Shown piece after piece: positions 17,845-27,713 of a stretch of 64,000 nt of DNA (positions within the stretch are counted from its first letter, which is position 1; each line of letters starts with the position of its first letter). The DNA is taken from assembly GCF_000943545.1 (NCBI RefSeq), contig NZ_JTHP01000031.1:1-64000 (forward strand). Direction: 5' to 3'. The translations under genes were made by a program, and so were the position numbers. This DNA comes from Paenibacillus terrae (lineage in GTDB: Bacteria; Bacillota; Bacilli; Paenibacillales; Paenibacillaceae). Under the pieces are notes generated by a model. It was given only the letters and a program-made list of their open reading frames with translations, did not search any database and was not told the origin of the DNA.

Positions 17845-18885
17845 ATGTCCGAAGCATACAAAAACGCAGGGGTAGATATCGCTGCCGGTAATGAAGCAGT
17901 AGAACGGATGAAAAAGCACGTCAAACGTACCTTCCGTCCCGAAGTGCTGACGGATTTGGGCGGATTCGGTGCGTTGTTCGGCCTGAATAAGGATAAGTAC
18001 GAGGAGCCTGTACTCGTTTCCGGTACGGATGGAGTTGGCACGAAGCTGAAGCTTGCTTTCGCGATGGATCGTCATGACACCATTGGTATTGATGCGGTTG
18101 CGATGTGTGTGAACGACATTGTCGTCGGGGGCGCGGAGCCGCTCTTTTTTCTCGACTACCTCGCTTGTGACAAGGTTATACCTGAGAAAATCGAAGCTAT
18201 TGTTGCTGGAATCGCAGAGGGTTGCCATCAATCGGGTTGTGCGCTGGTCGGCGGTGAAACCGCAGAAATGCCAGGGATGTATAGCGAAGGTGAATATGAT
18301 ATTGCCGGATTTACGGTCGGGATTGTAGATAAAAGCAAGATCATTAACGGTAGTTCCATTGCCCCCGGCGATACGGTTATTGGGCTGGCCTCCAGCGGAG
18401 TACACAGTAATGGCTTCTCACTGGTTCGCAAGCTGTTATTGGAACAGCAAGGATACAGTCTGCATGATGAAATCGAAGGCTTGAACGGCAAACTGGGCGA
18501 TGTACTGCTGGAGCCTACGAAAATCTATGTGAAATCCGTTTTGGCATTGTTGGACAAGGTAAAGGTAAAAGGCATGGCGCATATCACGGGCGGCGGTTTT
18601 ATCGAAAATATCCCTAGAGTGCTGCCGGATCACGTTAATGTGGATATAGAATACGGCGCTTGGCCGATTCTACCGATCTTCCAGCTCATGCAGGAAAAAG
18701 GCGCAATCTCCAACAAAGACATGTTCACAACCTTTAATATGGGGATTGGTATGGTTATCGTTGTAGGCGAAGAGCATGCACAGACTGCACTGGAAGTTCT
18801 GAAAGAACAGGGCGAAGCCGCTTATGTGATCGGAAAAGTAACGGAAGGCAGTTCTATCGTGACCTTTACGGGAGCCGAGGTGTAA
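17845..18885 (+). CDS. purM: AIR synthetase
   Basis: PurM closes the imidazole ring, converting FGAM to AIR with ATP. At 346 residues it has the family length. Motifs include [15 protein letters not shown] near residue 56, [11 protein letters not shown] near 135 and [16 protein letters not shown] near 245. I start at ATG 17845 rather than the out-of-frame ATG at 17841; AAGGAG at 17830-17835 serves it. It follows the 744-bp structured gap and overlaps purN by one base. Confidence 0.96.
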   Translation: MSEAYKNAGVDIAAGNEAVERMKKHVKRTFRPEVLTDLGGFGALFGLNKDKYEEPVLVSGTDGVGTKLKLAFAMDRHDTIGIDAVAMCVNDIVVGGAEPLFFLDYLACDKVIPEKIEAIVAGIAEGCHQSGCALVGGETAEMPGMYSEGEYDIAGFTVGIVDKSKIINGSSIAPGDTVIGLASSGVHSNGFSLVRKLLLEQQGYSLHDEIEGLNGKLGDVLLEPTKIYVKSVLALLDKVKVKGMAHITGGGFIENIPRVLPDHVNVDIEYGAWPILPIFQLMQEKGAISNKDMFTTFNMGIGMVIVVGEEHAQTALEVLKEQGEAAYVIGKVTEGSSIVTFTGAEV

Positions 18886-19499
18886 TGAACGAGTACCGGA
18901 TTGCTGTTTTTGCATCAGGTGAAGGAACGAATTTTCAGTCATTGGTGGATGCGGCTGTGCGAGAAGAACTGGGCGGGGCAACAGTGAAACTGCTGATCTG
19001 TGACAAGCCTGCGGCTCCTGCCGTAGCCAGAGCACAGAAAGCCGGAATTGCGTGTCACACTTTTCGACCCAAGGAATATGCTTCCCGCGAAGATTATGAG
19101 CGTGAACTGGTATCTTTGCTGGAGCAGAAATCCATTGATCTCATCGTGTTAGCAGGCTACATGCGTTTGTTATCCAGTGTCATGGTAGATGCCTACGCCG
19201 GAAAAATCATCAATATTCATCCGTCGCTACTTCCTGCATTTCCAGGGAAAGATGCTGTTGGACAGGCATTGGCCTATGGGGTCAAGGTAAGCGGGGTCAC
19301 CGTTCATTTTGTGGACGGGGGGATGGATACTGGAGCCATTATTGCCCAGCGTGTCGTAGAAGTACACGACCATGATACAGCGGAATCCTTATCCGCAGCC
19401 ATTCAATCCGTGGAACGTCAGTTATATCCAGAGGTGGTGGGCAGACTGGCTCAAGGCAAAATCCAATTGGATGGCCGTAAGGTGATTTCACTTCTCTAA
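18885..19499 (+). CDS. purN: Phosphoribosylglycinamide formyltransferase
   Basis: PurN formylates GAR using 10-formyl-tetrahydrofolate. The 204 residues show the N-terminal ASGEGTNFQSLVDA loop, the catalytic Asn-His region IINIHPSLLPAFPGKDA near 107 and a VTVHFVDGGMDTGAII segment containing the catalytic Asp near 144. The ATG overlaps the purM stop (TAATG), so it is probably translated by re-initiation. A 126-bp spacer with a small hairpin and a 12-bp palindrome follows before purH. Confidence 0.95.
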   Translation: MNEYRIAVFASGEGTNFQSLVDAAVREELGGATVKLLICDKPAAPAVARAQKAGIACHTFRPKEYASREDYERELVSLLEQKSIDLIVLAGYMRLLSSVMVDAYAGKIINIHPSLLPAFPGKDAVGQALAYGVKVSGVTVHFVDGGMDTGAIIAQRVVEVHDHDTAESLSAAIQSVERQLYPEVVGRLAQGKIQLDGRKVISLL

Positions 19500-19590
19500 A
19501 GATGATTGTAATTTGTCATATCATTGTCATATCAAGGATGCCGTACAGGCATTTTCCGATATTTCTCGGGAAATAAATTGATAAAAGGGA

Positions 19591-19602
19591 ATTTTGCAAA
19601 AT
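19591..19602. repeat. ATTTTGCAAAAT palindrome, copy 1
   Basis: A 12-bp perfect palindrome lies in the purN-purH spacer. With the following CCTGAAG it is identical to the copy at 52146-52157 over 19 bases. Confidence 0.6.
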
Positions 19603-19625
19603 CCTGAAGAGCTAAAGGAGGAGAA

Positions 19626-21176
19626 ATGGTGAGTATTAAAAGAGCGCTTGTCAGCGTGTCAGATAAACGGGGGATCGTGGAATTTTGCCGCGAGTTGTCC
19701 AAATTGGGTGTGGAGATCGTTTCGACAGGGGGAACGAGCAGCTTGTTGGCGAAGGAGGGCATTCCTGTCATCGGCATTTCAGAGGTAACAGGATTTCCTG
19801 AAATTATGGACGGACGTGTTAAAACACTTCATCCTGCGGTACACAGCGGCCTGCTGGCTGTTCGAGATAATGAGGAGCATCAGCGTCAGATGAAAGAGCT
19901 TGGACTGGATTATATTGATCTGGTCGTTGTGAACCTGTATCCTTTTGCGGAAACGATCGCCAAACCCGGTGTAACCTATGAGGACGCGATTGAAAATATT
20001 GATATCGGCGGTCCAACCATGCTGCGTTCTGCGGCGAAAAACCATGCATTCGTAAGTGTGGTAGTAGATGCGAACGATTACAGTACAGTGCTGGACGAAA
20101 TCCGCAAGGATGGCGATACGGAGCTGAATACTCGTAAGCGTTTGGCAGCAAAGGTTTTCCGTCATACCGCATCATACGACGCGCTCATCTCCGATTATTT
20201 GTCGAATGTGACAGGCGAGCCTTTGCCTGAGCGTTACACGGTAACCTATGAAAAAATTCAGGATTTGCGCTATGGCGAAAATCCGCATCAGCAGGCGGCA
20301 TTTTACCGTCAGCCGTTGGCAGCGAAGGGTACACTGACGACAGCGAAGCAGCTTCACGGCAAGGAACTGTCCTACAATAATATCAACGATGCTAACGCGG
20401 CCCTGCAAATTGTTAAAGAATTCAGCGAGCCTGCGGTGGTAGCCGTTAAGCATATGAATCCTTGCGGCGTGGGAATCGGCGGCAGCATTTATGAAGCGTA
20501 CAGCAAGGCGTATGCGGCTGATCCAACTTCCATTTTTGGCGGCATCGTAGCGGCTAACCGGATTATTGACGGCGATACAGCGAAGAAGCTGAGCGAAATC
20601 TTTTTGGAAATTGTACAGGCACCGGGCTTTACGGAAGAAGCACTGGAGATTTTGACGAAAAAGAAAAATATCCGTTTGCTCGATCTGGGCGAGTTGCCCA
20701 CATCTGAACAGGCTGAGAGCCGTTTCGTAGTTACTTCCATCGAAGGGGGCATGGTTGTTCAGCAGAACGACATTCACGCTGTAGACCCGGACGCGCTTTC
20801 TGTAGTGACAGATCGTGCGCCTTCCGAGGAAGAACTGAAACAGCTTTTGTTTAGCTGGAAAGTGGTTAAGCATGTGAAGTCCAATGCGATCGTACTGGCG
20901 GCAGACAATATGACTATTGGCGTGGGTGCGGGACAAATGAACCGTGTCGGAGCGGCTAAAATCGCTATCGAGCAGGCTGGAGACAAAGCAAAAGGTGCTG
21001 TGCTGGCATCTGACGCATTTTTCCCGATGGGCGATACGCTGGAACTGGCAGCCCAAGCAGGCATTACGGCAGTTATTCAGCCGGGCGGCTCCATCAAGGA
21101 CGAAGAATCCATCAAGGTTGCTAACGAACACGGCATTGCGATGGTCTTCACAGGCGTGCGTCATTTCAAGCACTAG
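19626..21176 (+). CDS. purH: AICAR formyltransferase / IMP cyclohydrolase
   Basis: This bifunctional enzyme performs the last two steps to IMP. The 516 residues start with the cyclohydrolase domain ([56 protein letters not shown]) up to about 195. The formyltransferase domain follows, with [11 protein letters not shown] near 278 and the C-terminal [29 protein letters not shown] precedes the ATG. GTG is the next codon and could be an alternative start. Confidence 0.97.
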   Translation: MVSIKRALVSVSDKRGIVEFCRELSKLGVEIVSTGGTSSLLAKEGIPVIGISEVTGFPEIMDGRVKTLHPAVHSGLLAVRDNEEHQRQMKELGLDYIDLVVVNLYPFAETIAKPGVTYEDAIENIDIGGPTMLRSAAKNHAFVSVVVDANDYSTVLDEIRKDGDTELNTRKRLAAKVFRHTASYDALISDYLSNVTGEPLPERYTVTYEKIQDLRYGENPHQQAAFYRQPLAAKGTLTTAKQLHGKELSYNNINDANAALQIVKEFSEPAVVAVKHMNPCGVGIGGSIYEAYSKAYAADPTSIFGGIVAANRIIDGDTAKKLSEIFLEIVQAPGFTEEALEILTKKKNIRLLDLGELPTSEQAESRFVVTSIEGGMVVQQNDIHAVDPDALSVVTDRAPSEEELKQLLFSWKVVKHVKSNAIVLAADNMTIGVGAGQMNRVGAAKIAIEQAGDKAKGAVLASDAFFPMGDTLELAAQAGITAVIQPGGSIKDEESIKVANEHGIAMVFTGVRHFKH

Positions 21177-21217
21177 CTTGTATTAGCTGAGGATGCAGCA
21201 GCATTCTCTCACACGAG

Positions 21218-21231
21218 GATTTTGCAAAATC
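21218..21231. repeat. GATTTTGCAAAATC palindrome, copy 2
   Basis: A 14-bp perfect palindrome lies in the 90-bp purH-purD spacer, a short distance upstream of the purD ribosome binding site. Confidence 0.6.
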
Positions 21232-21266
21232 TTGACACCATAACGGGAGCGGGAGGAATCACCTGA

Positions 21267-22532
21267 ATGGATATTTTGGTTATCGGTGGGGGCGGCCGCG
21301 AGCATGCGATTGTGTGGGCACTGAAAAAAAGCCCCAATGCCGGACAAATCTACTGCGCGCCGGGCAATGCCGGCATCGGGCAGTTGGCGGAGTGCGTACC
21401 GATTCCGGTGAGTGATTTTAACTCGTTGACAGAGCTGGCGGAATCCAAAAAGGTCGGACTTGTTGTGGTTGGCCCCGATGATCCGCTGGCAGACGGAATT
21501 GTGGATGCTTTTGAAGCGAAAGGCATTCCGGTATTCGGACCGCGTAAAAATGCAGCGGAAATTGAAGGTAGCAAAATCTTCATGAAGGATCTGCTGCACA
21601 AATACCATATTCCGACAGCGACCTATCGCAAGTTTTATACCTATGAGGAAGCACATGCCTATTTGAAGGAGCAGCCGATTCCTGTGGTCATTAAGGCGGA
21701 TGGACTGGCAGCAGGCAAAGGGGTAACGGTCGCTTACTCTATGGAGGAAGCGGAAAAGGCTTTATCCGACATTATGGTAGCAAAGGTGTTCGGCGAAGCT
21801 GGGGCGCAGGTTGTGATCGAGGAGTTTCTGGCGGGACAGGAAATGTCGATTCTTTCCTTTGTGGATGGTGAAACGGTTCGTCCGATGGCAGCGGCGCAAG
21901 ATCATAAGCCTATTTTTGATGGTGACAAAGGGCCGAATACCGGGGGGATGGGCACGTATTCCCCATTACCGCATATAGCGGATTCGATTATCGAGGAAGC
22001 CATTGAGACCATCATTAAGCCGACGGCAAAAGCGATGGTGGCTGAAGGTCGTCCGTTCCGGGGCGTTTTATTCGCGGGATTGATGATTTCGCCGGACGGC
22101 AGGCCGAAGACGATTGAGTTTAACGCACGCTTCGGTGATCCGGAAACGCAGGTTGTACTGCCACGGCTAAAATCTGATCTGCTTGATATTTTCCTGGCTG
22201 CTGTGAATGGCACGCTGGATCAGGTAGAGATTGAGTGGAAGGATGAAGCGGCGGTATGTGTGGTGTTGGCTTCCGGGGGCTATCCGGGATCGTACGCCAA
22301 AGGTGTTCCAATCCATGGACTGGATCAGGCGAATGAAGCTATCGTGTTTCATGCCGGTACAGGCATCAATGAACAGGGCGAGTGGGTCACAAACGGCGGA
22401 CGTGTGTTGGGCGTGGTCGGCTTGGGACGTGATATTGCCGAAGCGCGGGGCAAGGCGTATGAACAGGCGGCACGTATTACCTTTGAAGGCAAGCAAAACC
22501 GTACGGATATTGCGGCAAAAGCACTGCTATAG
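21267..22532 (+). CDS. purD: Phosphoribosylamine-glycine ligase
   Basis: PurD makes GAR from phosphoribosylamine, glycine and ATP. The 421 residues open with MDILVIGGGGREHAIVWALK. The ATP-grasp region carries IKADGLAAGKGVTVA near residue 145, QDHKPIFDGDKGPNTGGMGT near 211 and IEFNARFGDPETQVVLPRL near 282. GGGAGCGGGAGG is the ribosome binding site. It is the last gene of the operon, and a terminator follows within 20 bp. Confidence 0.97.
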   Translation: MDILVIGGGGREHAIVWALKKSPNAGQIYCAPGNAGIGQLAECVPIPVSDFNSLTELAESKKVGLVVVGPDDPLADGIVDAFEAKGIPVFGPRKNAAEIEGSKIFMKDLLHKYHIPTATYRKFYTYEEAHAYLKEQPIPVVIKADGLAAGKGVTVAYSMEEAEKALSDIMVAKVFGEAGAQVVIEEFLAGQEMSILSFVDGETVRPMAAAQDHKPIFDGDKGPNTGGMGTYSPLPHIADSIIEEAIETIIKPTAKAMVAEGRPFRGVLFAGLMISPDGRPKTIEFNARFGDPETQVVLPRLKSDLLDIFLAAVNGTLDQVEIEWKDEAAVCVVLASGGYPGSYAKGVPIHGLDQANEAIVFHAGTGINEQGEWVTNGGRVLGVVGLGRDIAEARGKAYEQAARITFEGKQNRTDIAAKALL

Positions 22533-22550
22533 AAGCGTTTTTACAAGATA

Positions 22551-22582
22551 GAGAGGACCTCTTTGGAGGTTCTCTTTTTTTC
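22551..22582 (+). terminator. Terminator of the purine operon
   Basis: GAGAGGACCT pairs with AGGTTCTC across CTTTGG, followed by TTTTTTT. Confidence 0.8.
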
Positions 22583-22584
22583 GT

Positions 22585-22613
22585 TTGACAAAAGTATACT
22601 TATCCTATAGGAT
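22585..22613 (+). promoter_or_regulatory. Promoter with palindromic operator before the tetR gene
   Basis: TTGACA (22585-22590), a 17-nt spacer and TAGGAT (22608-22613). The perfect palindrome ATCCTATAGGAT (22602-22613) covers the -10, which would suit autoregulation by the TetR-type protein encoded next. Confidence 0.5.
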
Positions 22614-22660
22614 TAAAAAATATAAAACTGACTGACTGATCAATCGGGAGGAGGAAACCC

Positions 22661-23347
22661 ATGCAGCCACGGAAGGCGAAGCAGTCCAAGACAACCGCGA
22701 ATGAACCATTGGTTGATCACGCGGGAGAAGAAACAGCCGAAACCGATCGCAGAACGCAGCTTCTTCACATTGCGTTGAAGCGATTCGCCGAGCAAGGGTA
22801 CCATCAAACGAAGATTTCAGATATCGTGGTGGAGGCTGGAGTGGCCCAAGGCACGTTTTATTGGCATTTTAAAAGTAAAGAAGCGCTGGCACTGGAGATT
22901 ATCGCTACAGGCCGCGAACAACTGCTGGCAGCGATAGGACAAGGATACCGCCGTGATGCAGGCACGCTGGCTGATATGGTTAAAGCATCCGAAGCGCTGT
23001 TTGTCCGTCTGTTTGATTTCGCATTGGAGAACCGCTATCTCATGGGATTACTCCTGATCGGCAGCGGTGTTGATGAACCGGTACGACAGAGCATTCGGGA
23101 GACGAGAATCGCGATGGAACTGGCCTTTCGACGCAATATGGAGCGAGCGATAGAGCTGAACATGCTACCCGCCGGATTGGATGTCGAACTACGGGCAGCG
23201 CTGCTCATGAGCATGATCGAAGGTGTTATTACACGCTGGCTATTCCGTTCCGAGGGAACATATGACAACATTACGCAGGTAACGGCTAAACGATTAGCGG
23301 CAGAAGCGGCTAATTTTGAATTTTACGGGCTGTTGGGTCAAGGCTAG
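22661..23347 (+). CDS. TetR family transcriptional regulator
   Basis: The 228-residue protein has a charged N-terminal tail of about 25 residues. A TetR DNA-binding domain follows at about 28-75: RTQLLHIALKRFAEQGYHQT, then TKISDIVVEAGVAQGTFYWH and FKSKEALALEII. The rest is a helical ligand domain of unknown specificity. GGGAGGAGG precedes the ATG. A palindrome over its own promoter suggests autorepression. The adjacent amino-acid importer starts about 100 bp downstream on the same strand and may be its target. The C-terminal domain gives no clear hint of the ligand. Confidence 0.88.
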   Translation: MQPRKAKQSKTTANEPLVDHAGEETAETDRRTQLLHIALKRFAEQGYHQTKISDIVVEAGVAQGTFYWHFKSKEALALEIIATGREQLLAAIGQGYRRDAGTLADMVKASEALFVRLFDFALENRYLMGLLLIGSGVDEPVRQSIRETRIAMELAFRRNMERAIELNMLPAGLDVELRAALLMSMIEGVITRWLFRSEGTYDNITQVTAKRLAAEAANFEFYGLLGQG

Positions 23348-23453
23348 GCGTGTGGGAGTCCACATCGCATGAATTGGCAGTAAGAGGCGAATAATAGAGC
23401 CAAAATACACATATGTACTCAATCATTTACATCCAGACAGGAGAGAACGATTC

Positions 23454-24314
23454 ATGAAAACACGTAAAAGAGGGTTCCTGGTAACTACACTGATGGCTTT
23501 GGCCATGTTCAGTCTGGTGCTGAGCGCTTGCGGTACAAAGCCAGAAGCTGCCAACAGCAGCAACGGAGCGGGCAGCAGCAATGAGGCGGCAGCGGGCAAT
23601 CAGCTCGAAGCGATCAAGAAGGCTGGTGTGATCAAGGTTGGAATGATGGGTACGTACCAGCCGTACAATTTTTTGAACGATAAAAAGGAATTGGACGGGT
23701 TTGATGTTGATATCGCGAATGAATTAGCGAAGCGTATCGGGGTCAAAGCGGAGTTCACGGCACAAGAATTTTCGGGACTTATTCCAAGTCTGCAAAAGAA
23801 GAAATTCGATGCGGTAATTAGCCAAGTGACGATTACGCCAGATCGTGAAAAGGTCATTGATTTCACAGAGCCGTATATCACAAACAATGTAAATATTATC
23901 GTAAACAACAAAACAAACGATATTACCAAGCTGGAGGATTTTAAAGGCAAAACGATTGGTGTCGGCTTGGGAACGAATGATGAGTCCTATCTGCGTAACG
24001 AAGTGCTGCCGAAGGTCGGCGATTTTGAGATTAAAACGTATGATGATGTCATTACTTCCTTGAAGGATTTGAACTCTGGTCGCATTGACGCAACAATCAA
24101 CAATCTGTATGCGCTCAAGCCCATTGTTGATAAAAATGGCTTCCAGATTAAGGCGGTAGGCGAGCCAATTAAATCCGACCAAGCGGGTGTGGCTATTAAC
24201 AAGGATACTCCTGAGCTTAAAGCAGCCTTGAACAAGGCTCTGAAAGAAATGAAGGAAGACGGCACCTATAAAACGATTTTCAAAAAATGGTTCGGCGAGG
24301 AGCCGAAAGAATAA
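23454..24314 (+). CDS. Polar amino-acid ABC transporter, substrate-binding lipoprotein
   Basis: This is a 286-residue lipoprotein: basic N-terminus, hydrophobic stretch, lipobox VLSAC with the modified cysteine near residue 25, then an Asn/Ser/Gly-rich linker. The periplasmic-binding type 3 fold begins with IKKAGVIKVGMMGTYQPYNF and contains GFDVDIANELAKRIG and SQVTITPDREKVIDFTEPY. It delivers a polar amino acid, possibly cystine or a basic one, to the permease encoded next. It is the first gene of a three-gene importer set. The specificity cannot be read from sequence. Confidence 0.9.
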   Translation: MKTRKRGFLVTTLMALAMFSLVLSACGTKPEAANSSNGAGSSNEAAAGNQLEAIKKAGVIKVGMMGTYQPYNFLNDKKELDGFDVDIANELAKRIGVKAEFTAQEFSGLIPSLQKKKFDAVISQVTITPDREKVIDFTEPYITNNVNIIVNNKTNDITKLEDFKGKTIGVGLGTNDESYLRNEVLPKVGDFEIKTYDDVITSLKDLNSGRIDATINNLYALKPIVDKNGFQIKAVGEPIKSDQAGVAINKDTPELKAALNKALKEMKEDGTYKTIFKKWFGEEPKE

Positions 24315-24398
24315 CGTAAGCCTGTTACAGGCGTCTGGCTCCGGTCTGGCTTTCATGCTGACATGGGGCCACTCGTCTGAAAGAAGGGAATATAACCG

Positions 24399-25046
24399 AT
24401 GCTTGAATTAATGTGGGAGAACGTCCCTTTTTTATTGAAGGGCGCTTATTATACGCTGTATATCACGATTGTTTCCATGCTATTTGGCCTTATGATCGGC
24501 TTGGTGGTGGCAGTCGCCCGGTTAAAGGGAAATCGTCCGGTTCGTTGGCTGGCGCGCAGTTATGTATCTATCATTCGGGGAACGCCGGTTTTGGTGCAGA
24601 TTGCGGTCATTTACTATGGACTGGATGATTACGGAATATCGTTCGGCTCGCTGACGGCTGCCTGTCTTGCACTGAGTATCAATACAGGGGCATATTTATC
24701 AGAGACGTTCCGTGGGGCTATTTTAGCGGTGCCAAAGGGTCAAACCGAGGCGGCCTATGCAACCGGAATGTCACCGGGTCAAACGATGTGGCGCATCATT
24801 CTTCCGCAGGCCGTGCGAATTGCGATTCCGCCGATGGGCAATACATTTGTCGGTATGCTTAAGGAAACGTCGCTCGTTTCGGTGATTGGGGTAAGTGAGC
24901 TGATGCGTCAGGCACAGCTTTTACAGGCACAGTATCTGCACTATATGCCGTTTTTGCTCGAAATTGGCATCATGTACTGGATCATGAGCATTGGGTTCTC
25001 CGCTATACTGGAGCGGGTGGAAAAGCGTCTGGCCCGAGCTTATTAA
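24399..25046 (+). CDS. Polar amino-acid ABC transporter, permease
   Basis: A 215-residue integral membrane protein with about five membrane segments. The HisM-type permease motif EAAYATGMSPGQTMWRIILP near residue 128 contacts the ATPase. The first residues (MLELMWENVPFLLKGAYYTL) are typical of this subfamily. It lies 84 bp after the binding protein and 17 bp before the ATPase gene, so the three genes form one operon. It probably works as a homodimer. Confidence 0.92.
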   Translation: MLELMWENVPFLLKGAYYTLYITIVSMLFGLMIGLVVAVARLKGNRPVRWLARSYVSIIRGTPVLVQIAVIYYGLDDYGISFGSLTAACLALSINTGAYLSETFRGAILAVPKGQTEAAYATGMSPGQTMWRIILPQAVRIAIPPMGNTFVGMLKETSLVSVIGVSELMRQAQLLQAQYLHYMPFLLEIGIMYWIMSIGFSAILERVEKRLARAY

Positions 25047-25063
25047 GGTGGAGATGATAGAGG

Positions 25064-25810
25064 ATGATAACAACAAGCGGTTTGGGTAAACGCTTCGGTC
25101 AGGTGGAAGTGTTAAAAAGCATTGATTTTCAGGTGGCCGCGCGTGAAATCGTCGTGTTGCTCGGCCCGAGTGGTTCGGGTAAAAGCACCTTGCTGCGCTG
25201 CCTGAACGGTCTGGAGGAATTGTCTTCCGGCAAGTTTGAGGTGAACGGGATCGAGGTAAATGCTACGGCTCCTCTCCGTACCCGGCAAGCTGCCATTCGT
25301 GATATTCGCAGGCAGACGGGGATGGTATTTCAGCAATTCAATCTGTATCCGCACAAAACAGCAATCGGCAATGTCATTGAAGGGCTGCTGACAGTGAAAA
25401 AAATGCCGCGCGACAAGGCCATGTCCATCGGACAGCGGTTGCTGGAGCGTGTGGGTTTGTCGGATAAGCAGGATGCTCATCCTGCGCGTTTGTCCGGTGG
25501 ACAGCAGCAGCGGGTAGCGATTGCGCGTGCGCTGGCGATGGACCCGGCAATCATGCTGTTCGACGAGCCGACATCAGCGCTCGATCCCGAGCTGGTAGGG
25601 GAGGTGCTGGGCGTTATGCGGGAGCTGGCCCAGGACGGCATGACGATGGTCGTCGTCACCCATGAAATGAAATTTGCCCGCGAGGTGGCGGACAAGGTTG
25701 TATTTATGGCGGACGGTGTGATTTTGGAGGAGGCTGCGCCACAGGCATTTTTCGAGGCTCCCCAGCATGAGAGAACACAGAAATTTTTGCGTCAAATCAG
25801 TGAGTTTTGA
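25064..25810 (+). CDS. Polar amino-acid ABC transporter, ATP-binding protein
   Basis: This 248-residue ATPase energises the importer. Walker A is [13 protein letters not shown] near residue 34, the signature [15 protein letters not shown] near 143 and Walker [16 protein letters not shown] near 163. The switch histidine is in [15 protein letters not shown]. Length and motifs fit the GlnQ/HisP family. It starts at ATG 25064 behind GGTGGAGATGATAGAGG. The small insertion [17 protein letters not shown] before the Q-loop is within the normal range. Confidence 0.93.
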   Translation: MITTSGLGKRFGQVEVLKSIDFQVAAREIVVLLGPSGSGKSTLLRCLNGLEELSSGKFEVNGIEVNATAPLRTRQAAIRDIRRQTGMVFQQFNLYPHKTAIGNVIEGLLTVKKMPRDKAMSIGQRLLERVGLSDKQDAHPARLSGGQQQRVAIARALAMDPAIMLFDEPTSALDPELVGEVLGVMRELAQDGMTMVVVTHEMKFAREVADKVVFMADGVILEEAAPQAFFEAPQHERTQKFLRQISEF

Positions 25811-25863
25811 AGCGAGAATAAGAACAGATTATAGATTATTAAGATGAAAAGAGGCCTTTGAAC

Positions 25864-26289
25864 ATGAAAGTATCTACAACTTGGCACGGCAAACGCGCGT
25901 TTACTTCGGAGGGACCGTCCGGTTATTCTGTTGGGATGGATGCTACGGCAGCTTATGGCGGCGACGGCAAAGGCATGACACCGATGGAACTGCTGCTGGC
26001 GGGTCTGGCGGGATGTATTGGCATTGATATTACGATGATTCTGGATCGCTTCCTGTCGGACATTACCCGTATTGATATTGACGCAGAAGGTACGCGTAAG
26101 GAAGAAATGCCGAAGGGTTTTACAGCGATTGATCTGACGTTCCATGTAGATGGCGATGTTCCGGATTACCGCGTGTGGAAAGCGATTCAGATGGGTAAGG
26201 AAAAATATTGTGCCGTATCCGATTCCTTAAAAGCGGAGATTCGCATGCACCTGATCCTAAACGGAACAGAAGTACCACATCCAGCGTAA
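25864..26289 (+). CDS. OsmC family protein
   Basis: A 141-residue protein of the OsmC/Ohr fold. It has GMTPMELLLAGLAGCIGIDI with the reactive cysteine near residue 52. The second conserved cysteine, near residue 118 in KYCAVSDSLKAEI, has the usual spacing for a peroxidase pair. OsmC-type proteins reduce organic peroxides in the cytosol. I start at ATG 25864; an in-frame TTG two codons earlier lies too close to GAGG. It follows the ABC operon by 53 bp and may be read with it. A terminator follows. Confidence 0.88.
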   Translation: MKVSTTWHGKRAFTSEGPSGYSVGMDATAAYGGDGKGMTPMELLLAGLAGCIGIDITMILDRFLSDITRIDIDAEGTRKEEMPKGFTAIDLTFHVDGDVPDYRVWKAIQMGKEKYCAVSDSLKAEIRMHLILNGTEVPHPA

Positions 26290-26306
26290 GGGTGGAAGGT
26301 TAGTAA

Positions 26307-26348
26307 GGAGAGTCAACCTGTGTTATATGCAGGGAGGCTCTCCTTTTT
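26307..26348 (+). terminator. Terminator after the OsmC gene
   Basis: GGAGAG pairs with CTCTCC and CCTG with CAGG around the loop, followed by TTTTT. Confidence 0.75.
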
Positions 26349-26474
26349 GAATTTATTTTCAAATATTACATGTAATGAAACTTTTTGTGCTTTGTTTTCG
26401 TTTACAATAGAAACTGAAGTATAAAAATGGGAAAATAAACCTGTATGCTGAGTGCATACGGGGGGAGGTATATA

Positions 26475-27710
26475 GTGAAACGAAAGCAGCTTGTGATCAT
26501 AGCGGTGGGCTTGGCTGCGGTACTCATCGTGATTGGTATGGCTGTGGGATTGCCATCATCGAAGCAGGACAGAATGGCTAATACCCCGGATACTATTCGG
26601 CCCGCAACTGCCATTGCAGCTGTCGCTAAGGAGGAAAGGATTGAGCAGGATAGCGCCCATCGCATGCTGCGCTTTTTAGAGGAACATCCAGAGAAAGCAT
26701 CCATTACGATTCTGAGGGATGGGAAGAAGCTGGCAGGTCGTGAGGAACACCGGATGATGCCCTTGGCGAGTACGGTCAAGACGGTGATTGCGGTGGAATA
26801 TGTTAAGCAGGCGGCGGCAGGTACAATCAACCCGGATGAACGGATCAAGCTGACTGCGCTGGAGCGATTCTATCTACCGCGTCTGAATGGTGGCGCACAT
26901 CCGGCATGGTTGAGGGAGATGGAAGCCAAAGGACAGTTGAAGAACGGAACCGTGTCTATGCGCGAAGTCGCTAAAGGGATGATTCTGTTTAGCTCCAATG
27001 CCAATACCGAGTATTTAATGGACAGACTGGGCTTGGAACAGATTAACCAAACGAAATCTGACCTGGGACTCCAGGATCATGATCCGATTTATCCATTTGT
27101 ATCTTCCATTCTGATTCCTTATGAATGGATGAGAGAGACCCAGGGACGGGCATGGGATGGTGCAAAGTATAGCAATTCTGCCAAAGCAGCCGTTCAAGCG
27201 ATGTCAGATGCGGAGTTCCGCCAACATGCCCAGATGATCCATAACAAGCTGGCTCGTGATACGAGCGGTTCTTATAAGAGAAATGCCGCTATCGCGACAT
27301 GGTATGATCGGGAATTTGATCGAATGAATACGGAACGTTTTATAGCTTCGACGACGGCGGATTATGCGTCCTTGATGAGTAAGCTGAATAGCCGTCAAGG
27401 CTTTACTAAAGCCGAGCAAAAATTATTGTCTGAGGTCATGGAGCAGCTGACGGATCATCCGGAAAATCAGGTATGGCTACAACATTCCGGACAAAAGGGC
27501 GGATCTACTGAATATGTCCTCACCCTGGCCATGTATGCGACGGACAAGGAAGGACATTCGACGGAGATGGCGGTCTTCTTTAACGACCTGGACCCGTTCA
27601 CGAATGCCTCCTTGCAAAATATGATGAATGAATTTAAAGAACGGCTATTGCGTGATGAATCGTTCAGAAAAGAAATCAATCAGCGCATTGGTGTACAGGT
27701 GGAAATGTAA
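26475..27710 (+). CDS. Membrane-anchored class A beta-lactamase-like serine hydrolase
   Basis: The 411-residue protein begins with a single membrane anchor (about residues 5-26), so the rest lies outside the cell. The serine beta-lactamase/transpeptidase fold is indicated by the SxxK motif in PLASTVKTVIAVEY near residue 98, SSNANTEYLMDRLG near 174 and HSGQKGGSTEYVL near 345. It could be a penicillin-interacting enzyme, an esterase or a beta-lactamase relative. I choose GTG 26475 because GGGGGGAGG lies 6 nt before it; an ATG at 26445 has no such site. It is monocistronic. Confidence 0.85.
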   Translation: MKRKQLVIIAVGLAAVLIVIGMAVGLPSSKQDRMANTPDTIRPATAIAAVAKEERIEQDSAHRMLRFLEEHPEKASITILRDGKKLAGREEHRMMPLASTVKTVIAVEYVKQAAAGTINPDERIKLTALERFYLPRLNGGAHPAWLREMEAKGQLKNGTVSMREVAKGMILFSSNANTEYLMDRLGLEQINQTKSDLGLQDHDPIYPFVSSILIPYEWMRETQGRAWDGAKYSNSAKAAVQAMSDAEFRQHAQMIHNKLARDTSGSYKRNAAIATWYDREFDRMNTERFIASTTADYASLMSKLNSRQGFTKAEQKLLSEVMEQLTDHPENQVWLQHSGQKGGSTEYVLTLAMYATDKEGHSTEMAVFFNDLDPFTNASLQNMMNEFKERLLRDESFRKEINQRIGVQVEM

Positions 27711-27713
27711 CCC

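Noticed and set aside
20172..21173. 333-codon frame on the minus strand opposite purH
   Set aside because: It is an antisense shadow of a certain purH gene and has no ribosome binding site.
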